From Fistularia commersonii (taxonomy: Eukaryota > Chordata > Actinopteri > Syngnathiformes > Fistulariidae), in contig JBBMNZ010000021.1 of NCBI GenBank assembly GCA_037954325.1, positions 8,253,616-8,317,615 of the forward strand: a DNA stretch of 64,000 nt, in the 5' to 3' direction. Shown here piece by piece: positions 24,781-36,085 of the stretch. The position numbers were made by a program, and so were the translations under genes. A model generated the notes under the pieces. The model did not search any database, had not been told where the DNA came from, and saw nothing but the letters and a program-made list of their open reading frames with translations. Numbering within the stretch: the first letter of the stretch is position 1; each line of letters opens with the position of its first letter.

Positions 24781-25300
24781 GGACGATCCCCGGATGCTCC
24801 ATGGTGGCAAACTCCTTTTTAGCAGTTGCTAGCTTGACCCTGTCAAGGTGCTGGCACGCGGTCAAAAACAGGACGTCCCACTGTGGAGATGAAGTGCTCC
24901 ACCCTGTGCCTAGTTGTCACATTGGGAAAAGGTGGGCATAGTGAGCAGCGGAAATTCTGTTAGCAAACATTGAAAAACATCCAACGATGCTAAAAGTAAG
25001 CAAGAGTTTGCGGCCCAGCTCCCCCCGTCACACACAGAAAAGTGGCGAAAGAGACCGCGTCAATCAAATGGCAGTTCATCACTCCATTCGCACACAGGAA
25101 GTCCGCCCTGATGCTGGGGACCGTGATGGAGGGAATCACAAAATCCCACTCAAAATGTCTGCCATGAAAAAAAAGCCAAATGTTGCAATTGACAAACTGT
25201 TAGCAGGGGTCAGTTGGTGCCTTGCGTCGGACGGAGCAAGCTCTTCTGTGAGTCCACCAGAAACCGTCTACCTGACCTCATTTTCCTGATGAACAGCGTC
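24781..25300 (-). pseudogene. Gypsy protease region, degenerate
   Basis: On the minus strand this stretch lies between gag and RT of the same element. It keeps a segment reading IRADFLCANGV followed by LIDAVSFAT, which fits the linker after the aspartic protease in fish Gypsy polyproteins. Stops and shifts are frequent, and I could not see an intact D-T/S-G active site. Confidence 0.6.
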
Positions 25301-26045
25301 TCAATGTGTCTGCTGGTGTTCAGGGCTGCCATTTGAGCTCCTGCCTTGGATCTTCTCGGTGCCTTGACGGAGCACATTGGAAAGCAATGTTGCACCTTGC
25401 TGCCGAGCTGCTGGTTATAATAAACAGAGACTGGTCCCGCGTCACCTCTGGATGGTCAGTCCAGCCACTGCTGCTGGATTCCACTCTCCCTGGCACCATC
25501 TGGAGGGGCTCTAACATCAAGCTCTGGATGGCTAGCCACTTGGTAGTGAGCAGGAGGCAGTCAGACTCCTCCACCAGACCCTGGCAGTCACCGGGAGCCA
25601 GACATCGGGAGTTAGCCAAAGCCACATTCACCGGAGGTGGAAGCTGGCGCAGGAAGATGTGTGGAAAAAGGAAACCGCCTTCGTCCGATCTGCACAGGGA
25701 CAGCATGTTGTCCATCAACTCCACATCGGTCCCGTCGTCCAAACCGCTCCGCGGCAGATGGACTGTACCTCCGGAGCAGAAGCTGTTTGAGGACAGCGTA
25801 GTTATCGTGACATGGTGGGTTGAGCAACAGCTACAAAACTTGCCTTGTGGACCGCTGGTCCAGCGCAGTGACAACCTGGTGTCGTCTCATACAATTCAGA
25901 TATAAATGCGCCTCGACATGCTGGAAACAGAAAGCCGGGTCGCTTCCTGTTTCCTGTGTCAAAGCTGCAGCAAGAACGGCCGGCTGTGGGGAGTTGGGGC
26001 AACGTGGGTGAAGTGTTGTCATGTACTTGGTCCAAGTCAGACATG
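25301..26045 (-). pseudogene. Gypsy gag, broken into three frames
   Basis: The minus strand begins MSDLDQVHDNTSPTLPQLP at 26044. It continues in another frame through FCFQHVEAHLYLN and VVTALDQRSTRQVL, then NYAVLKQLLLRRYSPSAAER. After a further shift comes LMDNMLSLCRSDEGGFLFPH and FLRQLPPPVNVALA. These are the order and spacing of a Gypsy capsid region: an aromatic F-x-H-V-E block, A-L-D, a Y-x-x-L-K block, then F-x-x-x-L-P. At least two frameshifts make it non-functional. It begins about 20 bp downstream of the primer-binding site, as expected. Confidence 0.85.
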
Positions 26046-26052
26046 TCTAGAA

Positions 26053-26064
26053 CGGGGTCACCAA
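26053..26064 (-). other. Primer-binding site of minus-strand Gypsy
   Basis: Directly after the LTR the minus strand reads TTGGTGACCCCG. The TGG start, complementary to a tRNA CCA end, and its position immediately 3' of the LTR identify it as the primer-binding site. I do not name the tRNA. Confidence 0.65.
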
Positions 26065-26236
26065 TGTAGTGAGAATGAAGGCTTGCAGAGACGAAGGCGA
26101 GTTCTAACTTTATTCCTCAAGCACCAACTACAACTGACACAGTGAACTTCTGGGCCAAATATATCCCAGGCTTAAACCATGCCGCTCAGCCCCGAGGCCC
26201 GTGGGATGAGAGGCCATGCCCCTTAGTGTCGCCACA
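26065..26236 (-). mobile_element. 5' LTR of minus-strand Gypsy, about 172 bp
   Basis: On the minus strand it starts TGTGGCGACACTAAGGGGCA at 26236 and ends CTCACTACA at 26065, giving TG...CA termini. It contains a TATA-like GGGATATATTTGG near 26160 and AATAAAGTT near 26120 as a polyadenylation signal. No second copy is present in the window, so age cannot be estimated by comparing LTRs. Confidence 0.7.
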
Positions 26237-26246
26237 AACTGTTCGC

Positions 26247-26400
26247 TAAATCCAAACAGCCACACACTGTGGCAGAGATATTAATACTACCTGCTTGCAA
26301 AATCATCCTAGAAGAAATGCACAGTCCTGGTGTTGTTAAAGAAATAGCCCGAGTCCCAGAGTCAAATCATACAATTTCCAGACGCATTGATGACGTGAAG
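26247..26400 (+). pseudogene. hAT transposase fragment, ZBED5-like
   Basis: The plus-strand translation SKQPHTVAEILILPACKIIL, then VVKEIARVP and NHTISRRIDDV, matches the N-terminal part of hAT-family transposases related to the domesticated ZBED5/FAM200 proteins. This region is known for LIxPxxK and SNNTISRRIDD patterns. It is a single open piece of about 50 codons with no stop. It begins about 10 bp from the Gypsy LTR and loses similarity after the RRIDD motif. It is either an old hAT copy truncated by other events or the target site of the Gypsy. It is too short to be active. Confidence 0.7.
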
Positions 26401-27394
26401 GTTGGGAAACACTGCCTCTAAACCATACAGCATTGCCGGATGGTCCCTGTCGAAAAAGAAATGAACTAAAATAAAACTAGATAAAAGTTATTTTCCAACC
26501 ATACAACACAATTTTACAACGTACGTAAGAGGAAGTTGAATTACCTGCATTACTTTGCTGTGTTCCCACAAGCAAGGGAAGTGTGCAACGGCTTGTCTTT
26601 CTACAGTTGCACCCTTTTCTTTTTACCGTCCTACCACCAATCAGGGCCAACTTATCACATCACAGCCCTGTGTTGATGAAAATCCTGTCACACTCCAAAC
26701 ACCAATGTGTCTGGGTCCAATGTGTCCTGAGGTATTAAAAATCATGACACTGATATGAAAAGTGATTTACTGAGAGCAACAACAAATGTGATGCGAGACA
26801 TAGTCAGCCCTGTGATTTCGCCAGCCATCTGGACATGTACTGCTTCCAACTCAGATCTTCTTTTCTGTGATAAACGTATCAAAATATTTTCTAGCTTACA
26901 CTATTATAGAGGTATAATTGAAAGTAGGAGTTCATAACTTTTCAAATCCATCTTTAATTTGGATTTGTTATGGAGATTGTACCATCACTGCTTTATACAG
27001 TGGGGAAAGCAATGAATGGCAATCTGTTAATTGTTGGTAAATGAACAGAAATTTAATCAATATTCTAGTGTACTTTTATCTGTAGCTCATTTTTTACTTA
27101 AAGGGAAGAGAACTTTATATTTTATATTTTCATTGAAATGGGAATCCAGTCTGCGGGACATTTTCATGGATGACAGGAATTGGAAATTTCCATGACAAAT
27201 GTGATGTTGTATATGAATAGCCCTCAGGGCGTCCTTTTTTATGACTGGAATGCTCAGCAAAAGAGGTATAGGACAGAAGTTAACCAAAACAATATTGAGA
27301 AGTCCTGAGGGTGTCCAAAGAGTGAAAACACAATTTAGAATGCTGGAGTTGTGAAAAGGTCATAATGGGATGGCTGGGGAACCTCTTGGAAACA
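26401..27394. other. No gene recognised between two Gypsy elements
   Basis: AT-rich DNA without recognised family. No continuation of the hAT transposase and no gag of the downstream Gypsy is visible. Confidence 0.45.
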
Positions 27395-29014
27395 GACACA
27401 GTTCTTCACAGATCACATTGGATACCTGATCACTCTAATCACTTCAGGTAACTATAGTGAGACTATTGAGTTCCTCCTGTTCCCAGTTGCTAACGTTCCA
27501 CTTGTGTTAGGGTTTCCATGGTTGGTCAAACACTACCCCCATGTCATTGGGCTAGTGGTCCCCTTGAAAGCCGGGGCTTGTTTTGCCTGTCTAACTGGCC
27601 AAAATCTGTCTGACAATCTTCTAATTAGACTTCTATTGAGTCTCCAGAACCAGCCATTGACTTAACTTCTTTTCCACCAGAATATCACGACTTGCGCATA
27701 GTCTTCAGTAAGGATAAAGCTTTACAGCCCCTATGACTGTGCTATTGACCTCCGTCGAGGAGCCCCTCTACCTGAAAGTAGGCTATACAACCTATCTGGA
27801 CCCGAGTGTAAGGCCATGGAGATGTACATCCAAGATTCTGTTGCCACTGGACTAATCAGACCCTCCTCTTCTCCTGTGGATTAAGTCAAATCACTGTCAA
27901 TCACAAATATCCCCTACCACTCATCTCCTCCGCTTTTAAACCCATTCAGGGATCCACCATTTTTACTAGGTTGGGTCTCCAAAATGCCTACCAACTGGTC
28001 AGAATACGAGAGACGAGAGGGTGATGATTGGAAGATGGCTTTCAACACTTCACTTGGCAATTTTGAATACCAGGTAATGCATTTTGTTCTCATTGATCCC
28101 CCACTGTTTTCCAAGCACTTATGCCCTCCGTGTTTACCTCAACCAGTTTGTGTCCCTCTATCTGGATGATATTCTCATTTCTCTTTGTATCAGTCTCTCT
28201 CGGATCACCGTCAGCATACTTGAATGGTTCTGCAGTGACTACTGGAGAACTGTCTCCATGTCAAGGCTGTCAGATCTGAGTGTCATGTTCCCTCCATTGC
28301 TCGGTTAGATCATCCAGGGCGGGCACGTGAAGACAGATCCGGTCAAGATCAAAGCAGTAGTGGAATAGCCTACCCCCACTGACAGGAAACAGCTCCAAGG
28401 ATTCCTTGATTTTGCCATCATAGCTTCATCTGCAATTATAGTACGGTTACAGTCCCTCTCACCAAGTTGACTCGGTCAAAACCATGTTTTCCTGGACCCC
28501 AGAGGCAGATCAGGCTTTCCTTCAGCTAAAGGAGAAGTTCTTGTTCTTTGGTTGTTTTGCCTTCTCCATTTCTTATCGTCCAGATTCTTATAACATCAAA
28601 CTGGGAGGCCTTGTCCAGGCAGTTTGCTGCAAATGGGGAGACCACAGACATAACCCGTATCCTTCCACCTACCTGTCAAGTGGATGGTGTAACATGGTCT
28701 GTGGAGAGTCAGATTCATCAGGGGATGACCACGGATCCAGATCCTGGGAATCGCCCACCAGACCGCCGTTCTGTCCGATCATCTGCTCGATCTGCAGTTC
28801 TCACTTGTCACCCTGGCGTTCATTGGGCCATCACATTGCTTCAGCACTTCTTCTGGTGGCCTTGGTCAGACTCTGATACCCGGGACTACATATCTGCCTG
28901 TCAGGTCTGTGCTAGAAGCAAGGGCACTAATCATTCTCCATCTGCTCATCTGCAGCCACTTGAGGTCCCCGGTCACCCCTGGTCCCATATTTCTCTGGAT
29001 CATTTTGTTACTAC
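27395..29014 (+). pseudogene. Gypsy pol: protease linker, RT, integrase zinc-binding part
   Basis: In order on the plus strand: LITSGNYSETIEFLL and VPLVLGFPWLVKHYPH (protease end, about 27430-27540); EYHDLRIVFS and YDCAIDLRRGAPL (RT entry); NKYPL-type and NAYQLVRI-type blocks around 27900-28010; the catalytic YLDD at 28159-28170; a tether with FTWTPEA-type sequence near 28490; and the integrase H2C2 zinc-binding part with HPGVH at 28809 and CQVC at 28899, ending SHISLDHFVT. Several frameshifts, stops and deletions (including most of RNase H) make it inactive. It ends where a reversed LINE piece begins. Confidence 0.85.
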
Positions 29015-29335
29015 TCTCCAAAACATCTAATATGTGCTGTTCCTTTGATAGACTCATTCCTGATCCTATCCATCCTGGTCACTCCCAAAGAGAATCTCAA
29101 CATCTTCATCTCTGCAACCTCTAGTTCTACCTCCTGTCTTTTTGACATTGTAACAGTTTCTTGGCCATACAGCATTGCTGGTCTCACCACTGTCTTGTAC
29201 ACCTTTTCTTTCATTCTGGCTGATAGTCTTCTATCACATAGTACCCCTGACACTTTTCTCCACCCATTCCAACCTGCTTGGGCCTGTCTCTTCATCTCTT
29301 TTCCACACTCTTCACACTCTTGTTTCCAGAGTAGG
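29015..29335 (-). mobile_element. RTE-type LINE piece inside Gypsy pol, lacking its 3' end
   Basis: The minus strand encodes EECGKEMKRQAQAGWNGWRK, KVYKTVVRPAMLYGQETVTM, ELEVAEMKMLRFSLGVTRMD and RGTAHIRCFGE in one uninterrupted frame. Of the RTE pieces here this is among the best preserved. It stops at FGE. The remaining ORF end and the 3' UTR seen in other copies are missing at its left side. It replaces or interrupts the integrase catalytic core of the plus-strand Gypsy. Confidence 0.8.
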
Positions 29336-29379
29336 TCTTGGATGAGGTATCCTTTGTTCAGCATCATCTGCAGAGAGCT

Positions 29380-29848
29380 CAACATGTATGAACTTCTACA
29401 GGAGGGGCTGTCTGCCAGACAGCTGAACACAACTGTTGCCTGGCTGATCATCATCGCCATCCAGCCCACTAGTAATCGCCTGCTCAGCGGGTTTGGCTCT
29501 CTGCCAAGGACATTCCCCTGATGGACATGTACAGGAAATTGGCTCAGAACTTCATTGGCCTGGCCTCTGTGAAATTGACTCAATTGTAAGCCCCACTGCC
29601 CTCTGTCTCAAGCTACCCCCTTCCTTGTGCATTCATCCCACTTTTCACGTGTTCAAGGTGAAGGCTGTTGTGGCCAGTGTGTTGTGCCCTCCTCCCGCCC
29701 AGGTCATGGATGGCCTCCCTGTATTTACTAAACGGTGGCTTCTGGATGTCTGGCACCGCGGCTGGGTTTTCCAGTACTTGGTGGACTGGGAGGGTTACGG
29801 TCTCCAGAGGAGTGGTCCCCGGTCTGCCTGGGGGGAGGGGAGGTGTAC
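29380..29848 (+). pseudogene. Gypsy integrase C-terminus with chromodomain and polypurine tract
   Basis: The reading resumes with a degenerate VWLS-type block near 29490, then LAQNFIGL, EIDSIVSPTALCLKLPPSL and IHPTFHVFKVKAVV, followed by a chromodomain whose core FQYLVDWEGYG is at about 29773-29804. The chromodomain is the mark of chromovirus Gypsy elements, where it guides integration to chromatin. The coding region ends at a polypurine tract (GGGGGGAGGGGAGG, 29830-29843) directly before the LTR start, as in an intact element. Frameshifts lie before the chromodomain. Confidence 0.85.
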
Positions 29849-29890
29849 TGTCATGACTGCTGGCATTAGTGCTGAGGTTTTCGGGGAAAC
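29849..29890 (+). mobile_element. Start of Gypsy 3' LTR, cut after about 42 bp
   Basis: After the polypurine tract the sequence begins TGTCATGACTGCTGGCATTA and reads to GGTTTTCGGGGAAAC. It then passes into unrelated DNA with a (TA)n tract. The TG start and position identify it as an LTR start. Confidence 0.65.
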
Positions 29891-29911
29891 TTATATACAC
29901 ATCAATGTGTC

Positions 29912-29913
<2 letters not shown>

Positions 29914-29947
<34 letters not shown>
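29914..29947. repeat. (TA)n microsatellite
   Basis: About 16 TA units, visible directly, just inside the broken LTR. Confidence 0.95.
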
Positions 29948-29954
<7 letters not shown>

Positions 29955-30185
29955 GTGTATGTGGTTGTGTGTGTGCGTGTGGATACATCAGTACAATATT
30001 GAAGTGCATTGCAAACAATTGTATTGTATTATTAATATGATACTTTAACTATATGACCAATTATTGCCAACTTGAGAGGTGCTGTTTATGGAGCACAATT
30101 TTGCAGGACTTTTTGAAAACACATGTTGATCAGTAGCACCCTGCAAAGCTCATGAATATTAACAGCCAGTAATTATGGTGGTGAT

Positions 30186-30490
30186 TGTCATGATTACTGA
30201 GGTTTTAGGTGAGACGGATCAGGCTACAGGATGTTCTGTGTGGAGACTAGAGTGCTTCTACTTCACACCAGCAACCTATCTGCTCTAATCACTCCAACTA
30301 TTAAGGACCTCCAGGTGTTCCAGTCTTTGCCACTGTTGTCTGCCTGTGTTTTCACTCTCTTGGATTCCACGTGTTGCCCAAATTTCTCTCCTTGGAACCT
30401 TTCCCACCGTAATTGGAACCTGCCTGCTCACCCTGCCTTTGACTCACCCGGAATCATACTTTCCAATTCCGGCGGTCGGGTTCTTATATA
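30186..30490 (+). mobile_element. Second LTR-like copy of the plus-strand Gypsy
   Basis: It begins TGTCATGATTACTGAGGTTT, matching the LTR start at 29849 apart from an 11-bp gap. It contains a TATA-like CTATTAAGGACCTCC near 30298 and continues to about GGGTTCTTATATA at 30489. It probably represents most of an LTR, but no CA end with repeated target site could be fixed. Assignment is by the shared start only. Confidence 0.5.
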
Positions 30491-31124
30491 CAGAATGGGA
30501 TGAATCAGCAGCTGTATAAAACAAAATAAATGCATGCATATATACATATGTGTGTAAAAAAAAAAAAAATCACAATAGCTTCGCATGGTAACTGCTTTTT
30601 GCGTTGCCAGGTGGAGCCATGATTAACCCGATTGTACTGCATGAACAAACAGGGCAGTTAAAAGAAATATAATAAATCAATACTTTTCTTTGAGTCAGTT
30701 CTTCTGTTTTCTCTCTCATATTTTTCATATTTTTAATTACGATGGCAGAATCACTGCAGAAAATGATAGAACAATCCCCAGCACATTGACCTTTTGTTTT
30801 TTGTTCCAGTGTTGCATTTTTTATTGGGAAGTGCTGGTGCATTCATTTCCCTGCACCACTGGATGTAGACGCTGCTACAATCCTCAGACTATGGTGCAGA
30901 ACCCATCATGGCTATTTCATGCCTCCCCTTGCCTCCTTCATTTTCGTCATACCTTGTCTGACCTTCCTTAGCGGAAGCACATTCTCATGCAGCCATGATG
31001 AGCTTGCAGCAGGGTAGGCTAATCACTAAAACAAGTAAACAAGTGGAGAGGTGACAGAGTGCAATGCAATCAATAACAATGCTGTGGTTGATTGGTGTGG
31101 AGGTAGACAATCACACATGCACAC
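30491..31124. other. No gene recognised
   Basis: AT-rich sequence with an A-run near 30557. No feature recognised. Confidence 0.5.
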
Positions 31125-31151
31125 CACACACACACACACACACACACACAC
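31125..31151. repeat. (CA)n microsatellite
   Basis: About 13 CA units. Confidence 0.95.
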
Positions 31152-31293
31152 TGAGACAAGGTCACAGAGGTTATCTGGAACAAGACAATGAGGGGGTTGG
31201 CTGAGTGTTAAAGGGTGCTTGCTTGACATTAACAAACAAACACGAATCTGTCAAAGTAGGTCTACACCTGCTCTGACCTCAATTCCTCATTCC

Positions 31294-31298
<5 letters not shown>

Positions 31299-31338
<40 letters not shown>

Positions 31339-31348
31339 TAAACACACA
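31299..31348. repeat. (CA)n microsatellite, interrupted
   Basis: CA repeats with CGCACACATAAACACACA interruptions toward the right. Confidence 0.95.
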
Positions 31349-34300
31349 CATATATTCTGTATATACACACATCAACATGGGTTTATGAACAGGTCCTTTC
31401 CATTCAGGAGTGCAGCTGCTGCTGTGCATTTCTGTTGCCTCATTTGATCAGCTAATGGCACTTATTTTCTGTACCTGTGTTCAATGCCATTGTGCCAGCC
31501 TCTCATTAAAATTGGACTGTTAATTTCACACTTGTGTCCTCCGCTCTGCTGTGCTTTGTAAGTGAACCAGGCCATTGTCTGTAGTCAATATTCAAAGGCT
31601 GCACCTGTAGAGACAGGGTTTTTCTGAAATATTTCACACAAGTTAGTTTATAGGGCATTGGTGCTGATAGACAGCTAAAAGGCTTGGATATGGAAGTGAT
31701 GTGACTAATTCTTGAATATGATGTGGAAAATCCACTTTTGTAGATCCTACCTGCATATCTGGCTTGTCTAGATTTTCCAAGGTCACCTTGCAACGATTCA
31801 GAGCGTCTTCATTACTTCTGTTTGGCCCTCTATCGTTACCATAGCAACCCTGCTGAGCTGACAGATGAGAGGCACGAGAGTCAGCCGCCCACATAGTTGG
31901 GAAAACACATACAGGCACGTGTACACGTTACAAAAAATGCACGCACACGAGTGCATACGCATAATTATGTGTGGGGGGGGCATATGCTGCATTGTTTAAA
32001 ATAAACCAGGCTTCAGAGGCAAGTTGCTGGAGTGAGATTGTTGTACACAAATAGGCCATTATGGCAAAAATGGAACACAAGGAGTCTCCTATGAAAGCAC
32101 GGTTCTCGGTTCTCTATTTCGTGTCTCTCTGTCACTCTCAGTGGGCAGGTCGAGAGCGCCTCTGTGCTCATTATCAGAACAAACAGAGATGAAGGTGGAA
32201 GAATGGGGTACACACTATATATCAGAGAGGGGAGGATGAAAGAGTCAAAACAAGAACAATCAAACATTCGGCAAAAGGGAACTGTCAGGGGATTGCTTCC
32301 ATGGGCACACACCCACTTTCGCAGGGAGCTTTGCCATTTTGATGCATTAAAGCCTTGCCCCACCCTTACAAGAGATACTTGTCTGCTGAAAAAAATGTAT
32401 TCTGGTTCTTGTCCGTAAGAGATGCACACTTTCCTGGAGGCTATGAAAGAGAGAGACTCTTCAAACACTGCAATCGCCATGTAATGAATAAGGCATTGCA
32501 TCAGAACTGAAAGACAGTGAAATCTCATTCCTGTCTGTTTGTTGTGTGACAGGGGATGTCTCATTATAGACTCTGTCTTTTTATGTCCTTGAAAGTGTGA
32601 ATCCACTGTGTAATGAGTAGTGAAACATTCCAACAAGTCTGCTAGGCACAGCGCTTGAGAATCAGCACTTAAAACCCACATCTCAACCCTGTCCTCTGGC
32701 TAAGGATATGCTGGAGGTTTGGTTTCTAGATCAAGCAATCTGTACATGTATACTCCTGGGACATCACAAGCGACAATACTTTCATGTCAAGTCAAAGTCA
32801 AAAATGTGACTTTAATTGCTGTCTGTGACATCAGAGTGAACAAAAAAAAAATGGCAAAGATGTTCCAAATCGAGGAAAGGAGGTGAATGCGTGACAACGT
32901 GTTTCCCTTAATTTTGTGGGTGAGGTAGAGAGACGTCTTCGCCTGATAGTGCAGTTCTAGGTGATGTGTGAACTTTCTTAGGTTCGAATTGGGGCTAGTA
33001 AAATATTGAATTCATGTCAACGTGCCAAAGTTGTGTTTGTGAAATAGTAACATTGTATACGTCAAACATTAGTTTAAATATTTTGCTGGATCCCAGTACT
33101 TTGTTTGGATTTGGGGTTCTGTATGTATTTCGGAGTATACTGTTATTTTATATATTGTACTATGTTGCATACAACAACAAAAAACTTTTCAATCTTTGAC
33201 TTATGGGGACAAATTAAGGTTTATAATGAATTCATATACAACTACAAACCAAAATTAATATAAGAAAAATAAAGAACCCCCCCTCCCAAAACTGTCATGT
33301 TTCTGTCCCTGGTTTGGTTACTTTTATGTTGACATCTGCAGGTCAAAAAAAGCCCAAAATTAATTCATGTATAAGGTGTTGAGAAGAACGGCAGTGAGAT
33401 GTGAGAAATAGGGGGAAAGGTGCATTGGAGATTGCGGGGCTTAAAACAAAGTTGCAGATGGACAGAAAACTGTGACACTCTTTATTCTTATTTTCAAAGA
33501 CAGAGCTCACATTCCACATTCTGGAACTGTCAGGCTTGGGCTCAAATTGTAACATGAGCCAGGTGCATGTATCTAGCGCTAGTTACAGTTTGGAGACACC
33601 ATCTATCCATTTTTAATGCTCCTTTTTACTGATTACACCATGAGAATAGACATATGTCAATCATAAGTGATGTAAGTTGAGAGGTGGGATTTACCCAGAG
33701 CCCAGAACGTGGATGCATTTGGATGTTCACACATACACAACCTACAGAAAATTTTGAGACTTCTTCCTAAGTATTTTTTTGTTTGGGTTGGTTTGGTAGA
33801 AGCAGACATACCTGGAGAGGTTCTATCTAGGGGGGGATTCATGAAACTGACATCTAGAAATATGTATATTTTTGAAGATGAGACGGAAATATTGAGTAGG
33901 ACAAGAGATACCTGTATAGAGAACATGTGGATGGCAGTTGTACAAAAGCATTGTGTTTACAAATGAATGCTATTCAGCTTTTTGACTACACAGTTCCACC
34001 CAAGATCTTCTCATGAACTATCATACATTGTACTTAATACCACCCTTTTTTAATTTCCCAGTTAATTACAGACTGACAGTCATTTAGTTTATCTTTATCT
34101 TGAGAGGTTTGTTTGCATTTGAATTATTTATGGATATACATCATTGGATTTGCAGCATCACTGTATATGCTTAACTTTTGAGTGGCTTCAAATGCACAGT
34201 AATTAATTCTTATATAAATATTTGGCTTGCTGACAATACGCATAAAACTCCATTCTAAAGCATCACATGGTGAAAGCATATCTTTATTGAGAAAATTAGC

Positions 34301-35329
34301 TTTTTCCCTACTGGTCTCTGAAAGTTTTACATATGCAGAGTTTGTGATAGCTCATCATGGTATATGTTGAGAGAATGCTCCAGAGTTACTTTTTTTTGTG
34401 CCTCCACATTTTTTATTCACAGACTTTCTCTGTTATGTCAGATACCCTCTGGATATGAAACAAAACAAAATCAGCTTCTATATTTAGTCAGAGAAGAACT
34501 GAACTTAAAAAAAAACAGTGCTTTAACAAGTTACTTCATTTACATTATCTTTTATTTGTCAATAGAAAAATATATGCTTGGAAAAAATATTTTAATCTTT
34601 CTAGCTTGCTCCATCCAACAACAATATGCCTACTATTGTTCTACTACTTTAAAACTCTCTCTTCTATCGTCCATAGCTTCTTATTTTATTATTTTAAATA
34701 GACAAACAGTCAGTCAAAAAAGAGGATTTAATGAAAATAAAAGCAAATTAGGATATAACGCGATCCTTCAGACAAGCAGTTGAGCGGTAACTTTCTTAGA
34801 ATCTTAGTACCAATGCTACTAATAATATTTCTTTATTTTTCAACTGAGACCATGATATAACCCAGAGTGTAAGACAGAAATGGTATGTTCTTATGTGGCT
34901 GATCAAGAAATTTCCAGGCTGATATCTAAACCCATGGCAGTTCCCTGAACCAGAAAATATTCAAGTACTGGCATTTTGTTGATGCCTTAAGCTTCAAATG
35001 GATCATAACTCCGACCTCATCATCAGCCAGTTGAAGGCTGATATCCTTAAAAACATGTTGCACAGAAACCTGCAGTGTCTAGGCCAGCTGGTCTGTGGTG
35101 TCGTCACAAATATAAACTTCTTTTGACATTTTGGAAGCAAGCGTGTGTGATCTAGGCTATTTAACTAACTTTATTCTCAATCTTACTTAAACTTGTAAGT
35201 ATTTAGGAAATATCATTGACGGACACGCAGATTTTACGTATTGTGCCTTTTATTGATTTGCATTGTGTGTTACTGCTGGTTCTCAATAATGGTGTCTGCT
35301 CAGACCATGCATTGTAAACTCATCTTCTT
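31349..35329. other. No gene recognised; contains the longest open frame of the window
   Basis: A minus-strand frame of 222 codons (32013-32681) is the longest here. It is non-repetitive but matches no family I know, has no flanking splice or promoter signal, and overlaps an ordinary AT-rich region, so I do not call a gene. A sequence near 32786-32825 (CATGTCAAGTCAAAGTCAAA and CTTTAATTGCTGTC) resembles tails of fish repeats, but only weakly. Confidence 0.4.
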
Positions 35330-36085
35330 CTTCTCCTTTTGGCTTTTCCCTTCAGGGGAATCAACTGTCTCCATCTAACCCTATTCTCTGTATCCTCCTC
35401 TCTTACATCAACTACCTTCATATCCTCTCACTACATCCATAAATCTTCTAGTTGCTCTTCCTGGAGACCTCCTGCCTGGCAGCTCCAATTCTAGCACCCG
35501 CCTACCAATATATTCATTATCCCTCCTCTGTACATGGCCAAAGCATCTCAATCTGGCTCTTCTGACCTTCTCTCCAAAACATCTAACATGTGCTGTCCCT
35601 CTAATAGACTCATTCCTGATCCTGGCCCCTCCCAAAGAGCGACCTCTACCTCTGCCTCCTGTCTTTTCGTCATTGTAACCGTTTCTAGGTCATACAGCAT
35701 CGCTGGTCTCACGACTGTCTTGTACGCCTTTCCTTTCATTCTGGCTGATAGTTTTCTATCACATAGTACCCCTGACACTTTACTCCACACATTCCAACCT
35801 GCTTAAACCCGTCTCCTCACCTCTTTTCCAAACTCTCCGCTGTTCTGGACTGTTGACCCCAAGTACCTGAAATCCTCCAACTTCTTGATATCCACTCCCT
35901 GTAGCCTCACCGTTCCACCCAGATTCCTCTCATTCACACACATATACTCTGTCTGCTGTGACTAACCTTCATTCCTCTCCTTTCCAGCGCATACCTCCAT
36001 CGCTCTAGATTTTCCTCAACCTGTTCTCTGCTCTCACTACAGATAACAATGTCATCTGCAAACATCATGGTATTGTAAACCCATT
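35330..36085 (-). mobile_element. RTE-type LINE, RT C-terminal half, reversed
   Basis: The 3' end is at the left: CTTCTTCTTCTCC tail, then GGCTTTTCCCTTCAGGGGAA. Read on the minus strand the ORF includes TMMFADDIVICSESREQVEE (FADD catalytic box, about 36070-36040), LERWRYALERRGMKVS, then the C-terminal blocks VSGVLCDRKLSARMKGKAYK, RPAMLYDLETVTMTKRQEAE and RGTAHVRCFGEKVRRARL. Frameshifts separate these. A short deletion removes the RFSLGV block. Similarity ends near 36085, so the copy is 5'-truncated within the RT domain. Confidence 0.85.

Noticed and set aside
25306..25905. 199-codon plus-strand open frame
   Set aside because: It is the antisense shadow of the minus-strand Gypsy gag, whose capsid motifs are recognisable on the other strand.
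32890..32995. Possible tRNA or tRNA-like gene with GGTTCGAATTGGGGC
   Set aside because: Only a B-box-like string matches. No cloverleaf, no A box at the right spacing, no acceptor stem.
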